A stretch of 64,000 nucleotides of DNA from CAZKAP01 sp964550895. GTDB taxonomy: Bacteria > Bacteroidota > Bacteroidia > Flavobacteriales > Flavobacteriaceae. Where the stretch lies: positions 4,149-68,148 of the forward strand of contig CAZKAP010000012.1 of assembly GCA_964550895.1 (NCBI GenBank), written 5' to 3'. This document shows, in pieces, positions 26,001 to 34,687 of this stretch (the stretch's first letter is position 1; each line of letters opens with the position of its first letter). The notes below the pieces were generated by a model. The model saw nothing but the letters and a program-made list of their open reading frames with translations, did not search any database and had not been told where the DNA came from. Position numbers and translations under genes: made by a program.

Positions 26001-26470
26001 GTGAAGTCCAGTGTCAGCTCGTCGCCCAGGGAAACCTGGAGTATGCTTTTCTTCAGGTCGTTCTCACTGATGACCTTCTCGAACAGGGCTCCCGTATAAC
26101 TCACGATTACCTGAGGTTCTTCCCGGTTGTATAACCGGTTTAATACCTCGGCCCGCATCTGGGTGTTGGCATTGTCGATCTCCTCAATTTCATAGGGCCG
26201 CTTGTAGGAGGAGGGGAAGAAGTGCACGCGTTCCTTATCCAGCAGGGTTTCCAGGTCGTTCAGATAGTGCGCCGCCTCTTCTTTGTCGTCAAGGACGATC
26301 AGCACGGGAGCCGAGATCTCCCGGTACAGGTGGTAGGCCAGGAAGGAAAAACCGGAGCCATGCAGCTGCTCACATTGCAGGTGCTGTGCATCTCCGGGTG
26401 TCAGTGCCCCGACAACTTTTTGAAATCCGGGGTTTTTCTTCAGTAAACGGTAGATGCTCTCCGAGGACAA
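23090..26470 (-). CDS. mfd: Transcription-repair coupling factor
   Basis: A 1126-residue Mfd that removes RNA polymerase stalled at lesions and recruits UvrA. It has a UvrB-homology N-terminus, a CarD-like RNA-polymerase interaction domain ('LDVGDYVTHIDHGIGTF'), and an SF2 translocase with Walker A 'CGDVGFGKTE' (about residue 585), 'DEEQKFGV' and 'LTATPIPRTL'. Motif V/VI regions read 'TTIVESGLDV' and 'LHQMRGRVGRS'. A C-terminal TRCF domain follows ('RFGELPAPAEDL'). Length is standard. The start appears to be a TTG at 26470; no ATG fits upstream in frame. Confidence 0.96.
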   Translation of the reverse strand: MSSESIYRLLKKNPGFQKVVGALTPGDAQHLQCEQLHGSGFSFLAYHLYREISAPVLIVLDDKEEAAHYLNDLETLLDKERVHFFPSSYKRPYEIEEIDNANTQMRAEVLNRLYNREEPQVIVSYTGALFEKVISENDLKKSILQVSLGDELTLDFTNEVLFEYGFERVDFITEPGQFSVRGGIVDVYSYSHPEPYRIEFFGDEVESIRTFEVETQLSIKKVDRIQIVPNIEGRQIKARRLTLMDCLGDEGIVLIRNYGFHPDRLDKLFRQAQEAYQNIDSPISRQEPGELFMDGATFLTSMSRHRRLSWGEGLDMPQDLPDQSISFGQRSQPTFNKRFDMLIEDLREHHAGGYENYLVCVTEQQVQRFHDIFDEMEESVPYKTSVLPLYQGFIDTPSGVLCYTDHQIFERYHRFRLRNSKSRRQTISLKELSKLDVGDYVTHIDHGIGTFGGLQKIDVNGKQQEAIKLVYGDRDILYVSIHSLHKISKYNGKDGIVPKLHKLGSAAWKKLKQKTKTRVKKIAFDLIRLYAKRRTRKGFQYGPDTYLQHELEASFLYEDTPDQEKATRDVKQDMESERPMDRLICGDVGFGKTEIAIRAAFKAVDNGKQVAVLVPTTILAFQHARTFAKRLEDLPVTVDYLNRFRTAQEKRDILEKLKTGKIDIVIGTHQLVGKAVEFKDLGLLIVDEEQKFGVSVKDKLKAMKENVDVLTLTATPIPRTLQFSLMAARDLSVISTAPPNRHPIESRVIGLDQELIRDAISYEIQRGGQVFFIHNRIENIREVAGMLQRLVPDARIRIGHGQMDGKELEQLMLDFLNGSFDVLVSTTIVESGLDVTNANTIFIHNANNFGLSDLHQMRGRVGRSNKKAFCFFITPPFETLTPEARKRMEALAQYTDLGSGFQIAMKDLEIRGAGDLLGGEQSGFINEIGFDTYQKILSEAVDELKEDEFKALYEEIEGPDSGPSTFVRDVQLDTDIELLFPDDYINNVAERLNLYTELNNTRNLEELDRFRSQLTDRFGELPAPAEDLLESMKIKWVAQELGLERVIIKKGLLLGYFLSNQESEFYQTEGFMHLVRSVQAAGKTYSLKEKQTRAGLRLLLRVDGVRTIRRTLEVLQDLRLTEEVTG

Positions 26471-26484
26471 AGTGCCATTTTTTG

Positions 26485-26492
26485 CAAATATA
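26485..26492 (-). promoter_or_regulatory. -7 element of mfd
   Basis: The minus strand reads TATATTTG, a perfect TAnnTTTG match, 14 bases before the proposed TTG start of mfd. Transcription would then begin almost at the start codon, so the leader is very short. This fits a near-leaderless message. No TTG is seen at -33. Confidence 0.4.
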
Positions 26493-26546
26493 GGGCAAGA
26501 GCCCTATGCAGGTACCGCGCATAGCCGGGATTTGACGGGCATCCGC

Positions 26547-27920
26547 CTAGTCGAAGTACTGTATGAGCCGCTTTTCAATCAGGTACAACTGCTTGTCCAC
26601 GAAACCGTGCCGGGTGATCCAGTTGCCCACGGCGTCGTATTGGTAGGATCGGTACTCTATGGAAATCTTCTTGGGCCGGGCGTCGGGATCTTCCCTTTGG
26701 ATGCCCGTGAGTTCTCCCTGACTGTTGTACTGATAGACTTCGGAGTACCGCTCCCGGTCGACCCTGTAGTTTTTCGAAATCAGCCGGCCGTCGTAGAATT
26801 CCTGGGTAACCACACCCGACCTCCGCGGTGCCCCGCTGTTCATCAACTGGTAGTATTCCCATTCGACGCGGTTGCCGTTTTCGTCATATTTGTATTGCCA
26901 GAAGTGGGTACTCTGCTCCTTGGTGGGCATGTTGTACAGGATCTTCAGGTATCCCTCGGCATCGTACTCCGTATCCGAACCATACAGGCGGCTGCCATCG
27001 GGCAGAAAGGTCATTTCCGAGTGTATGCTCTCCCTCAGGTATCTGCTGGAGGACAGGTCTTCTTCCTGCAGGATAGCCTTGAGTGTCTTTTGCCTGCGGG
27101 TATCCCTGGGTCTGAACGAATACTGGTCCCTGATCACCGAGCGCACCCGGCCTTCCAGTCCATAGCGCTCGAGGTCGGATTTAGCGGGTTTCTGTACGGT
27201 AGGCACCGGGTCCTCATCGGCCTTTGCCATTACCGCAACGGACTGTTCAATTTCCTGCTCTTGTGCGATCTCGACCGGGGAGGACTCAGCATCAACGGTT
27301 TTTTGAAGGGGTACGGCCACAGCGGCCTCTCCCTTCTGTCGTACCTGCATATCGATGAAGTCGATCAGCAATTCGGTGGTTTGGTCGGCGGCTATGGCAA
27401 TGGTCTCGCGGAGTTCTTTCCCTTTCCAACTGAAAACCGCCTCATAGGAGCCTGCCGGGATATCTTCCCCGATCCACTCGTCCTGGTTCTTGGTGCTGGT
27501 AATGCCCAGACCGGGCAGGCTGATATCGATATTCACCGGGAGGGATTGCAGGCTCAGCCGGCCTGTTTGAACCTGCATCACAGCTGTGACCTGCTGAGTC
27601 TTGGGTGTCACCTTGTTGCCTTTTTGGGAGATCTTGATCTGAGGTACGAATTTCTTGACTTCGTAGATGTATACCTCGCCGGCCTTGATGGTCACCGTCT
27701 CATCCTGGGTGTTGAATCCCTCCTTCACGAACCGGAGTTTGTGCGATCCGGCAGGTACGTCTTTAATAATTAAGCCTTCAAAGTCTTTATTGGTGACGCC
27801 CTTCAGGTCACCGTCCAGGAATACCGTCACACCCGGGGCGGACTTGATTTGTATGTAGGACTGTTGGGAAAAAACCCAGCCCGAGGCGAACAGGAAGGCA
27901 GTAAGAATCAGGTGTTTCAT
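26547..27920 (-). CDS. PEGA-domain exported protein with YD-type repeats
   Basis: A 457-residue protein from the ATG at 27920 with a signal peptide ending 'WVFSQQ' (residue ~20). Residues ~22-87 are a PEGA domain ('IQIKSAPGVTVFLDGDLKG', 'VPAGSHKLRFVKEGF'). A second partial unit follows around 125-190 ('IPAGSYEAVFSWKGKEL'). After a linker, residues ~235-450 contain RHS/YD-like strands such as 'YDAEGYLKILYN', 'YKYDENGNRVEWEYYQ', 'YQYNSQGELTGIQ' and 'YQYDAVGNWITR'. PEGA plus YD is an uncommon combination. It is probably located in the periplasm or cell surface. Function unknown. Alternative start at 27932 is possible. Confidence 0.78.
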   Translation of the reverse strand: MKHLILTAFLFASGWVFSQQSYIQIKSAPGVTVFLDGDLKGVTNKDFEGLIIKDVPAGSHKLRFVKEGFNTQDETVTIKAGEVYIYEVKKFVPQIKISQKGNKVTPKTQQVTAVMQVQTGRLSLQSLPVNIDISLPGLGITSTKNQDEWIGEDIPAGSYEAVFSWKGKELRETIAIAADQTTELLIDFIDMQVRQKGEAAVAVPLQKTVDAESSPVEIAQEQEIEQSVAVMAKADEDPVPTVQKPAKSDLERYGLEGRVRSVIRDQYSFRPRDTRRQKTLKAILQEEDLSSSRYLRESIHSEMTFLPDGSRLYGSDTEYDAEGYLKILYNMPTKEQSTHFWQYKYDENGNRVEWEYYQLMNSGAPRRSGVVTQEFYDGRLISKNYRVDRERYSEVYQYNSQGELTGIQREDPDARPKKISIEYRSYQYDAVGNWITRHGFVDKQLYLIEKRLIQYFD

Positions 27921-28083
27921 TCGGTTTTCCATTGTACTAATTGAATAGAGGGGATACAAAGATTACCTCGGGGGAAAGTACGAAAAAAGCCAGGGATACC
28001 GCTCAAGGAATTAGATGCAATGCAGCAAACATCGGTTGTACGGAGCGGATGCAGCCCCATTGATCCAGACTATACGAGGCCAT

Positions 28084-28521
28084 CTAGTGCCTGACGCCTG
28101 CAATCCATACCTTTCCGATCAGGTTGAATACGAACAGGAACTGCATCAGACAACAAATGATCATGATACTGAAGAGCAGCCATGAGATGGGTGTAAATGC
28201 GTCCCAGGCACCCAGCATCAGGGTCCGGTTTTCCATAAAGGACAAGGAGGTGACTGTAAGCGGAATCAGCAGGGTGACGATAGCGTGTATGCGAATCATA
28301 TTTTCGTTCAGGCCCATTACGGAAGAATCGAAAAGGAAATAGGTGAGCCAGTACAGAAATAGTATGGCGGCTATGGGTATGGAAGTGTCCACCAGGGAAA
28401 TGACGAAATGGGAATTGAATAGGCCGATGTCGAAAACCTGCTTCATGCCCGATAGGCCGTACAGCAAAGTGGCTATGGACATAAAGAGAAATAAGAAATA
28501 GGGTTTACGAAGTGTTTTCAA
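28084..28521 (-). CDS. Small four-span membrane protein, unknown
   Basis: A 145-residue integral membrane protein with four hydrophobic segments: about residues 8-24, 40-65, 78-98 and 110-140. Charged residues between them are few. No family motif is recognised, and neighbours give no clue; the gene stands alone between the PEGA gene and the secreted glycosidase-like gene. It is kept as a real gene because of its consistent membrane-protein composition and because no competing ORF of similar quality covers the region. Confidence 0.6.
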   Translation of the reverse strand: MKTLRKPYFLFLFMSIATLLYGLSGMKQVFDIGLFNSHFVISLVDTSIPIAAILFLYWLTYFLFDSSVMGLNENMIRIHAIVTLLIPLTVTSLSFMENRTLMLGAWDAFTPISWLLFSIMIICCLMQFLFVFNLIGKVWIAGVRH

Positions 28522-28799
28522 GTCGCTCTGCTTATGAAGGTCAGGGCAAAATTAACACCGTATAGGAGAGGAGAATATGATAAAGGTCAGGATTTGAATG
28601 TTTTAGGGATGAGAAATGGTTGCGGTTCAAGATAAAAAACTGATAAATCCAAAGCGATCGGGGGCGAAATCATTTCGGAGAATTGGGCAATTCGTCTAAG
28701 ATTGCAACCGTTTAACGAATAAAGGGCTGTTGGACGAAAAAATTGAATAGGAAAATCTGACAGTATGACCGGAACCGTACATACCTTAAAGTCCTCCGC
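28522..28799. other. 278-base intergenic region before the DUF5060 gene
   Basis: An AT-rich stretch between the small membrane protein and the DUF5060 gene. It contains no convincing ORF. A TAAGATTG at about 28698-28705 is a 7/8 match to the -7 element but lacks a spaced TTG. No clear operator or terminator was seen. It probably holds the promoters of both divergent genes. Confidence 0.4.
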
Positions 28800-31490
28800 A
28801 TGAACCCTATAAAATTAGTCTTCGGCATAGCCTTAATCGGTTTGCTCCTGATCCCTAACTGTATCCTCGCACAGGTCAGCGGAGAGACCCGGCAATGGCA
28901 CCGGATCACACTCAGTTTTGAGGGGCCGGACAGTTCCGAAGATGCCGCGATCAATCCCTTCCTCGATTACAGGCTCGATGTCAGGTTCACGGGTCCGCAA
29001 GGGCAGACCTACCGGGTCCCGGGCTTCTACGCGGCGGACGGAAATGCGGCGGAGACCTCGGCCACATCCGGGAATATCTGGCAGGTGCGCTTTAGCCCCG
29101 ACCAGACCGGGCTTTGGACTTACCGTGCCTCTTTCCGCACAGGAAGCAATGTCGCCGTTTCGGGGGATGCGAATGCGGGTACACCTGTGGCTTTTGATGG
29201 TGCCGAAGGAAGTTTCCGGGTCTCGCCCTCCGACAAGAGCCTGCCCGATAACCGGGCACGCGGCAGGCTGGCCTATGTGGGTGGCCATTACCTGCAGTGG
29301 CTGGGCGACGGGAGCTATTACCTCAAGGCCGGATCGGATTCACCCGAGAACCTGCTCGCCTTCGGTGATTTCGACAATACAGCGAACATCAAGGACTGGT
29401 CGCCCCATACGGCGGACTGGAATACTGGGGATCCCACCTGGAAGAATGGAAAGGGCAAGGGCCTGATCGGAGCCATCAATTACCTGTCGGAACAAGGGAT
29501 GAATGCCTTTTCTTTCCTGACGATGAATGTCAAAGGAGACGGAAAGGACGTCTGGCCGTACCGTGCCGAAGCCCATGGCAGCCTGGATGGTGATGGAGGA
29601 GCCGATGCGGCAAACCGCCTGCGATTCGATGTTTCCAAGCTGGAACAATGGGAGGTCGTCTTTCAGCATGCCGAGAGCAAGGGAATGTACCTGCATTTCA
29701 AAACCCAGGAAACGGAGAACGACCAGCTCCTGGACGGGGGCGATCTGGGGACTCAGCGCCGCTTGTACTACCGTGAACTCATAGCCCGTTACGGGCATCA
29801 CCTCGCTCTGAACTGGAACATCGGAGAGGAAAATACCCAAACCACCCAGCAACAGCGCGACTGTGCCGCTTTCTTCGCCGAAAATGACCCCTACGGCCAT
29901 CACCTGGTGCTCCATACCTACCCCAACGACAAGCAGAGAGTCTATCCCAACTTGTTGGGGGATGCCTCCCTGTTTACCGGGGCCTCACTGCAAAATGGCG
30001 TGAGCAGTAATCACAACGATGTCCAGAACTGGGTGCAACGATCACGGGATGCCGGCAAGCCCTGGGTGGTGGCGAACGACGAACAGGGAAATGCCCAGAC
30101 CGGAGTAGCGGCTGATGCCTCCTATTCCGGCAACCGCGGGAACCGGGACGACAATCGCGAAACCATTCGGAAGGAAGTGCTCTGGGGGACCCTTACCGCC
30201 GGCGGAGCAGGCGTGGAGTACTACTTTGGTTATGCCACAGGGGAGACCGACCTGACCGCACAGGATCTGAGGAGCCGTCAATCGAAATGGGAGGATGCCC
30301 GGCGCGCACTCGAATTCTTTCAGCAATACCTGCCCTTTACGCGTATGCGTTCCAGAGATGAACTGGTACAGGGCGATAATTTCTGTTTTGCTGAAACGGG
30401 AGAGACCTACCTGATATACCTGAAGAACGGGGGCTCATCCCGTTTGAATCTCACAGACAGTCCCGGAGTGTATGAGGTCAGATGGTTCGATCCGCGCAAT
30501 GGAGGAGGGTTGCAGTACGGTACTGTACGCAAGGTTCAGGGGGGCAGCTCACCTGGCCTCGGCAATCCCCCCAACAATACAGGTCAGGACTGGGCCGTAC
30601 TCGTTACCCGATCGGGCGGTGGGGATACGGTGTCGTCGAACTGTAACGGCGGGTTTATCGAACGGGATGGCCTGGTGGTTATCGAAGCCGAGTCCATAGC
30701 CGCTAACGGCTGGAGTGTGAAATCCGGGGCCGAGGGGTATACCGGCAGCGGTTATATCGCCTGGGAACTCGGGAATCATCTCAACAACCCCGGGGAGGGC
30801 CTCATTGAAGTGCCCATACAAATTAGCACCCCCGGAACCTATCGTTTCGAATGGAGAAACCGGGTAGGCGAAGGTAATGATGCGACGGAGTCCAACGACA
30901 GCTGGCTCCGATTCGACGATGCCGACGATTTTTTCGGGCGTAAGGCCGACGGCAGCATCGTATATCCCAAGGGACGCGGCTTGCAACCCGAGCCCAACGG
31001 TTCGGGTGCGGACGGATGGTTTAAGGTGTATTCGAGTGGAGCACTGGACTGGAAATGGTCCACCCGGACCAGCGACAACGATGCCCATGACATCTTTGTG
31101 ACCTTTGACCAGCCCGGTACGTATACCTTGGAGATCAGTGCACGCTCCGAGCATCATTGGATCGATCGCATCATCCTCCATCGGGAAGTGGAAGCCCCGA
31201 GAAGCTTAGCCCTGCCCGAGACGGCTTGTACCGCATCGGATATACGGGAAAAAGTCATCCGGGTGGCTCCCAATCCCGTCGGACGGGGAGAACTGCTGGA
31301 ATTCTTCGACCTGCCTGCGGGCACCTATCAGCTTACGGGATTTTCCCTTTCCGGGCGTCGTGTTTACCAGGAAACGGTGGAAGTGTCGGGTGCGTTTACT
31401 CTGGATAGTACCGGCCTCCCTCCCGGCTTACTCATCTTTGCCTTCGAGAACCTGAAAAACGTCTACACGGCCAAGGTACTGGTTCGGTAA
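28800..31490 (+). CDS. Secreted DUF5060 glycosidase-like protein with type IX sorting domain
   Basis: An 896-residue secreted protein. Signal peptide to ~residue 24 ('IPNCILAQ'). Residues ~30-120 are a DUF5060 beta-sandwich ('GPQGQTYRVPGFYA', 'WQVRFSPDQTGLWTYRASF'). Residues ~140-510 form a TIM-barrel-like glycosidase domain with 'MNAFSFLTMNVKGDGKDVWPYR', 'LHFKTQETENDQLLDGGDLG', 'ALNWNIGEENTQ' (candidate acid/base Glu) and 'KPWVVANDEQG'. Then a collagen-binding-like domain (~525-600), a carbohydrate-binding-module-like domain (~625-800), and a type IX sorting domain (~815-896, 'VAPNPVGRGELLEF'). It probably acts on a polysaccharide outside the cell. No PUL partners (SusC/D) are nearby. Confidence 0.85.
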   Translation: MNPIKLVFGIALIGLLLIPNCILAQVSGETRQWHRITLSFEGPDSSEDAAINPFLDYRLDVRFTGPQGQTYRVPGFYAADGNAAETSATSGNIWQVRFSPDQTGLWTYRASFRTGSNVAVSGDANAGTPVAFDGAEGSFRVSPSDKSLPDNRARGRLAYVGGHYLQWLGDGSYYLKAGSDSPENLLAFGDFDNTANIKDWSPHTADWNTGDPTWKNGKGKGLIGAINYLSEQGMNAFSFLTMNVKGDGKDVWPYRAEAHGSLDGDGGADAANRLRFDVSKLEQWEVVFQHAESKGMYLHFKTQETENDQLLDGGDLGTQRRLYYRELIARYGHHLALNWNIGEENTQTTQQQRDCAAFFAENDPYGHHLVLHTYPNDKQRVYPNLLGDASLFTGASLQNGVSSNHNDVQNWVQRSRDAGKPWVVANDEQGNAQTGVAADASYSGNRGNRDDNRETIRKEVLWGTLTAGGAGVEYYFGYATGETDLTAQDLRSRQSKWEDARRALEFFQQYLPFTRMRSRDELVQGDNFCFAETGETYLIYLKNGGSSRLNLTDSPGVYEVRWFDPRNGGGLQYGTVRKVQGGSSPGLGNPPNNTGQDWAVLVTRSGGGDTVSSNCNGGFIERDGLVVIEAESIAANGWSVKSGAEGYTGSGYIAWELGNHLNNPGEGLIEVPIQISTPGTYRFEWRNRVGEGNDATESNDSWLRFDDADDFFGRKADGSIVYPKGRGLQPEPNGSGADGWFKVYSSGALDWKWSTRTSDNDAHDIFVTFDQPGTYTLEISARSEHHWIDRIILHREVEAPRSLALPETACTASDIREKVIRVAPNPVGRGELLEFFDLPAGTYQLTGFSLSGRRVYQETVEVSGAFTLDSTGLPPGLLIFAFENLKNVYTAKVLVR

Positions 31491-31514
31491 ACCGGGAGGC
31501 CGACCTGCTGGGGG

Positions 31515-32219
31515 CTATTCCTCCCTCCAGGCAAAGACCTCTCCGTCCGCCAGCAGATAGCATTCCTCGCCGGGCCGGGGCCGGATCACGTGTGTGCCCG
31601 TGAAAGCTCCGAAGGCAGGGAGCACCAAGCGCTTTCCGTTGCGGTGAAAACAGGGAATTCGAAGCGTACTGCGCCCGTACTCTCGTATGCGTACAGCGGG
31701 ATGAATATGACCGCAGACGTTGAAGAGCTCCCCGGGCTCCTCCGGGTGATGCGTAAGCAGGAAGGGGCCGAGCTCGGCCCCCGGACTCACTTGCATGCCC
31801 AGGTGTTCGAATTTCCAGTCCGAGATGATATCGTGGTTTCCGATCACCAGCATCCAGCTCGTTCCGGGCAGTGAAGATTGCCATTTGAGCACCCAGGAAC
31901 GAAACAATTCCCACTCGTTGTTGAGGTTGGAATGAAACAGGTCACCCAGGAAGTATACCCCTTTCGGACGGTATCGCCCCATCAACTCGTCCAGCTTACT
32001 GAAATTCCCGAACAGTGCTTTACGCGGGACGGCGGCGCCAAACTTGCGGAAGTGGCTCACCTTGCCCAGGTGCAGGTCGCTCAGGAGCACAATTTCCCGT
32101 TCCGGCCAGTACACGGCTCCGCTGCCGTCCAGATGCAACTGCTCAGAGGCGATTTCTATGGCGATATGTCGGTTGGTCGTACTCACCGGGATGGACAAAG
32201 CTACAACCGTCACTGCCAT
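31515..32219 (-). CDS. pdeM: Ligase-associated metallophosphoesterase (PdeM / MPE)
   Basis: A 234-residue calcineurin-type phosphoesterase from the ATG at 32219. The metal-binding blocks are complete: 'LLSDLHLGK', 'FLGDLFHS', 'VIGNHDI', 'LLTHHPE' and 'NVCGHIHPA'. It is the last gene of the ligase-associated repair operon and overlaps the helicase gene by 10 bases. Characterised homologues (Pseudomonas putida MPE) are Mn2+-dependent nucleases acting on DNA ends or flaps. An ORF start upstream at 32330 is rejected because it lies inside the helicase gene. The role is DNA-end processing with its operon partners. Confidence 0.92.
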   Translation of the reverse strand: MAVTVVALSIPVSTTNRHIAIEIASEQLHLDGSGAVYWPEREIVLLSDLHLGKVSHFRKFGAAVPRKALFGNFSKLDELMGRYRPKGVYFLGDLFHSNLNNEWELFRSWVLKWQSSLPGTSWMLVIGNHDIISDWKFEHLGMQVSPGAELGPFLLTHHPEEPGELFNVCGHIHPAVRIREYGRSTLRIPCFHRNGKRLVLPAFGAFTGTHVIRPRPGEECYLLADGEVFAWREE

Positions 32220-34687
32220 TTTTGAGTAAGCCGGCGAATGCGGTCCGATAGTTTTTCCGAAGACATCTTCTCGCGCAGGCGGTCGGTGATAATGGGGAAG
32301 GAGAAGGGCGTCGGGGTCTCGCAGCGGCAAACCGCGATCTCTTGCCGTTGGATGCGCCTGAGCGAAGCCCGCAGTCGGGCCTCTTCCAGCTGATGTTCGA
32401 AGGTTTCCGTATAGGCTTGCCGAAAGAGCAGGTTGTCCGGTTCGTGTTCCCTGAATACCTGGAACAGCAATTGAGAGCTGCTTTGCAGGTGCTTCATCTG
32501 AACACCCTTTCCGGGAAAACCGTTGAATACCATGCCGCTGATCACGGCGATGTCCCTGAATTTACGGCTCGCCATCTCGGAGGAGTTCAGGCTTTTCTGC
32601 AGGTCGCTGAGCAGGTCCTGGTCCGTGAACAGGTTGTTGTCCAGGACGGCCTGTATGTCGACCTCCTGATTACCCAGTAATTCGAAACCGTAATCGTTAA
32701 ACGCCAGGGTAAAGCTGATGGGATAGAGCAGGCCGATCCTGTAGGCGAGCAGGCTGCAGAGTGCCTCGTGTACGTGCCGCCCTTCAAATGGGTAGAACAG
32801 ATGATGGTAGCCTTCACGGGTGTGGAACACTTCAATCAGGAACTGATCGGGTCCCGGTACGATGCTCTCTTTGCGTTGCCGGTCCAGGACTCCCTTCAGG
32901 GCGCGAATTTCCTCCGATTGCCGGCTCTCATTTTCGTTTGAGGTATAGAGTTGTTCCCGGAGCAGGCGGGACATCTCCGCCGAGAAACTCAGCCGTCCCC
33001 CCATCCAGCTGGGCACCCGTTTGGTCGGCTTGGTGGTCCGCTTCACCTGTGCCTTCATGTTCCGCATTCGAATAAACTCCAGGTTCTTGCCGGAAAAGGT
33101 AAACACATCCCCGGCTTTGAGTTGGGAAATGAACCACTCCTCTATGGAACCCACGTAGGCCCCGCTCAAGTAATGGACCGATATGCTCGCATCGCTTACG
33201 ATGGTTCCGATCTGCATCCGATGTCGCATGGCTATACCGCGGCTTTCCACCCGGAAGATTCCGTCTTCGTCTATGCGGACCTTCTGGAACTCGTCGTAGG
33301 ACTGCAGGCTCTGACTGCCCATAACCAGGAAGTTCAGCAGCCAGATCCATTGCTCCTTTTCCAGGTAGCGGAAGCAATGGGTCGTGAGTATTTCGGGATA
33401 GATCTCGTCGGGACGGAAGCCGTCGGAGACCGCCAGGGTAGTCAGGTATTGCAGCAGCACATCGAAGGCGTTGAGGTAAGGGATGCGTTCCTCCACCGCC
33501 TGCTCCCTCACGGCTACCTTAAGCGCCGAGGCTTCGATGAGTTCCATGGCGTGGGTCGGCAGGAAATAGATGACGCTTAGCTGTCCGGGTCGGTGTCCGC
33601 TCCGGCCGGCCCTTTGCAGGAAGCGTGCCACACCCTTGGGGCCGCCGATCTGAATCACGGTTTCCACCGGGGCAAAGTCCACTCCCAGATCCAGGCTGGA
33701 GGTACAGACCACTGCCCTGAGCCGTTCCTCTCGTATGGCCTGTTCCACCCAGAGACGGGTCTCCTTTGCTATGCTGCCGTGGTGCATGGCCATTTCCCCG
33801 GCCAGCTCGGGATAGGCCTCCAGCAGCTGCTGGTACCAGATCTCGCACTGGGCCCGGGTATTGGTGAACAACAAGGTGGTCTTGCTGCGATCGAGTATGG
33901 GTTTAACCTGTTTAAGCAGTTGGAGGCCCAGGTGGCCCCTCCAGGGGAAATGGTCCATGGATTCCGGGATCAGGCTGCGCACTTCGATCTCCTTGTCCAT
34001 TCGGGCGCGGATCAGCACGGAATTCTTTCGGGCCTCGGTCTGGGGTCCGAGCAGTACCTCCCGGGCCTGTTCCAGATTCGCTATGGTGGCAGATATCCCC
34101 CAGCTGCGAAAGCCCGGACATAAGGACCTGAGGCGGCTCAGGGCCAGTTCCATCTGAACGCCGCGCTTGCTGCCCATAAGCTCGTGCCATTCGTCGACCA
34201 CGACCGCTTTACATGCCTTGAAGATAGAGGGGTATCCTTTTGTGGCCAGCAGCAGGTGGAGGCTCTCCGGAGTGGTGATCAGCAGGTTGGGAGGGGATTT
34301 TCGCTGACGACTGCGTTCCTTTTGCGAGGTGTCACCCGTCCGTATTCCCACAGTCAGGCCGGGATACAGATCGGAGATTAGGGTTTCGGCCGAATTCAGG
34401 ATTTCGTACGAAAGTGCCCTCAGGGGTGTGATCCAGAGGGCGCGCAATCCCTTAACCGGTTTATTTCCAGCACCCCCTGCCGCCTCGAGCAGTTCCAATA
34501 CGATCGGTACCCAGAGGGCATAGGTTTTTCCACTGCCAGTGGGTGCATTCAGCATGCCGTGTCTGCCCTCCATATAGGCCAGCCAGGTCTCGCGCTGGAA
34601 GTCGAAGGGCTTCCATCCGCGGGAGGCGAACCAGGCCTCTCCCTGTTCCATCAGCTTGCGATGGCGCTCTGGAGTTTCCCGGCTCAT
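32210..34687 (-). CDS. Ligase-associated DEXH-box DNA helicase (Lhr-Core type)
   Basis: An 825-residue SF2 helicase matching the Lhr-Core family, an ATP-dependent 3'-5' translocase. It has Walker A 'APTGSGKTYALW' (Lys54), 'TPLRALSYEI', motif II 'VVDEWHELMGSKRG' (DEWH), motif III 'GISATIANLE', 'LLFTNTRAQCEIWY', 'VVCTSSLDLGVDF' and motif VI 'LQRAGRSGHRPG'. The winged-helix and C-terminal Lhr domains follow. It overlaps the ligase gene by four bases upstream and pdeM by ten bases downstream. In P. putida the equivalent protein unwinds RNA:DNA and DNA duplexes. The arrangement indicates a joint repair job with the ligase. Confidence 0.94.
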   Translation of the reverse strand: MSRETPERHRKLMEQGEAWFASRGWKPFDFQRETWLAYMEGRHGMLNAPTGSGKTYALWVPIVLELLEAAGGAGNKPVKGLRALWITPLRALSYEILNSAETLISDLYPGLTVGIRTGDTSQKERSRQRKSPPNLLITTPESLHLLLATKGYPSIFKACKAVVVDEWHELMGSKRGVQMELALSRLRSLCPGFRSWGISATIANLEQAREVLLGPQTEARKNSVLIRARMDKEIEVRSLIPESMDHFPWRGHLGLQLLKQVKPILDRSKTTLLFTNTRAQCEIWYQQLLEAYPELAGEMAMHHGSIAKETRLWVEQAIREERLRAVVCTSSLDLGVDFAPVETVIQIGGPKGVARFLQRAGRSGHRPGQLSVIYFLPTHAMELIEASALKVAVREQAVEERIPYLNAFDVLLQYLTTLAVSDGFRPDEIYPEILTTHCFRYLEKEQWIWLLNFLVMGSQSLQSYDEFQKVRIDEDGIFRVESRGIAMRHRMQIGTIVSDASISVHYLSGAYVGSIEEWFISQLKAGDVFTFSGKNLEFIRMRNMKAQVKRTTKPTKRVPSWMGGRLSFSAEMSRLLREQLYTSNENESRQSEEIRALKGVLDRQRKESIVPGPDQFLIEVFHTREGYHHLFYPFEGRHVHEALCSLLAYRIGLLYPISFTLAFNDYGFELLGNQEVDIQAVLDNNLFTDQDLLSDLQKSLNSSEMASRKFRDIAVISGMVFNGFPGKGVQMKHLQSSSQLLFQVFREHEPDNLLFRQAYTETFEHQLEEARLRASLRRIQRQEIAVCRCETPTPFSFPIITDRLREKMSSEKLSDRIRRLTQKWQ

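Noticed and set aside
26454..27773. 439-codon frame antisense to the PEGA gene
   Set aside because: Shadow of a well-supported gene; no family motifs and no likely start signals.
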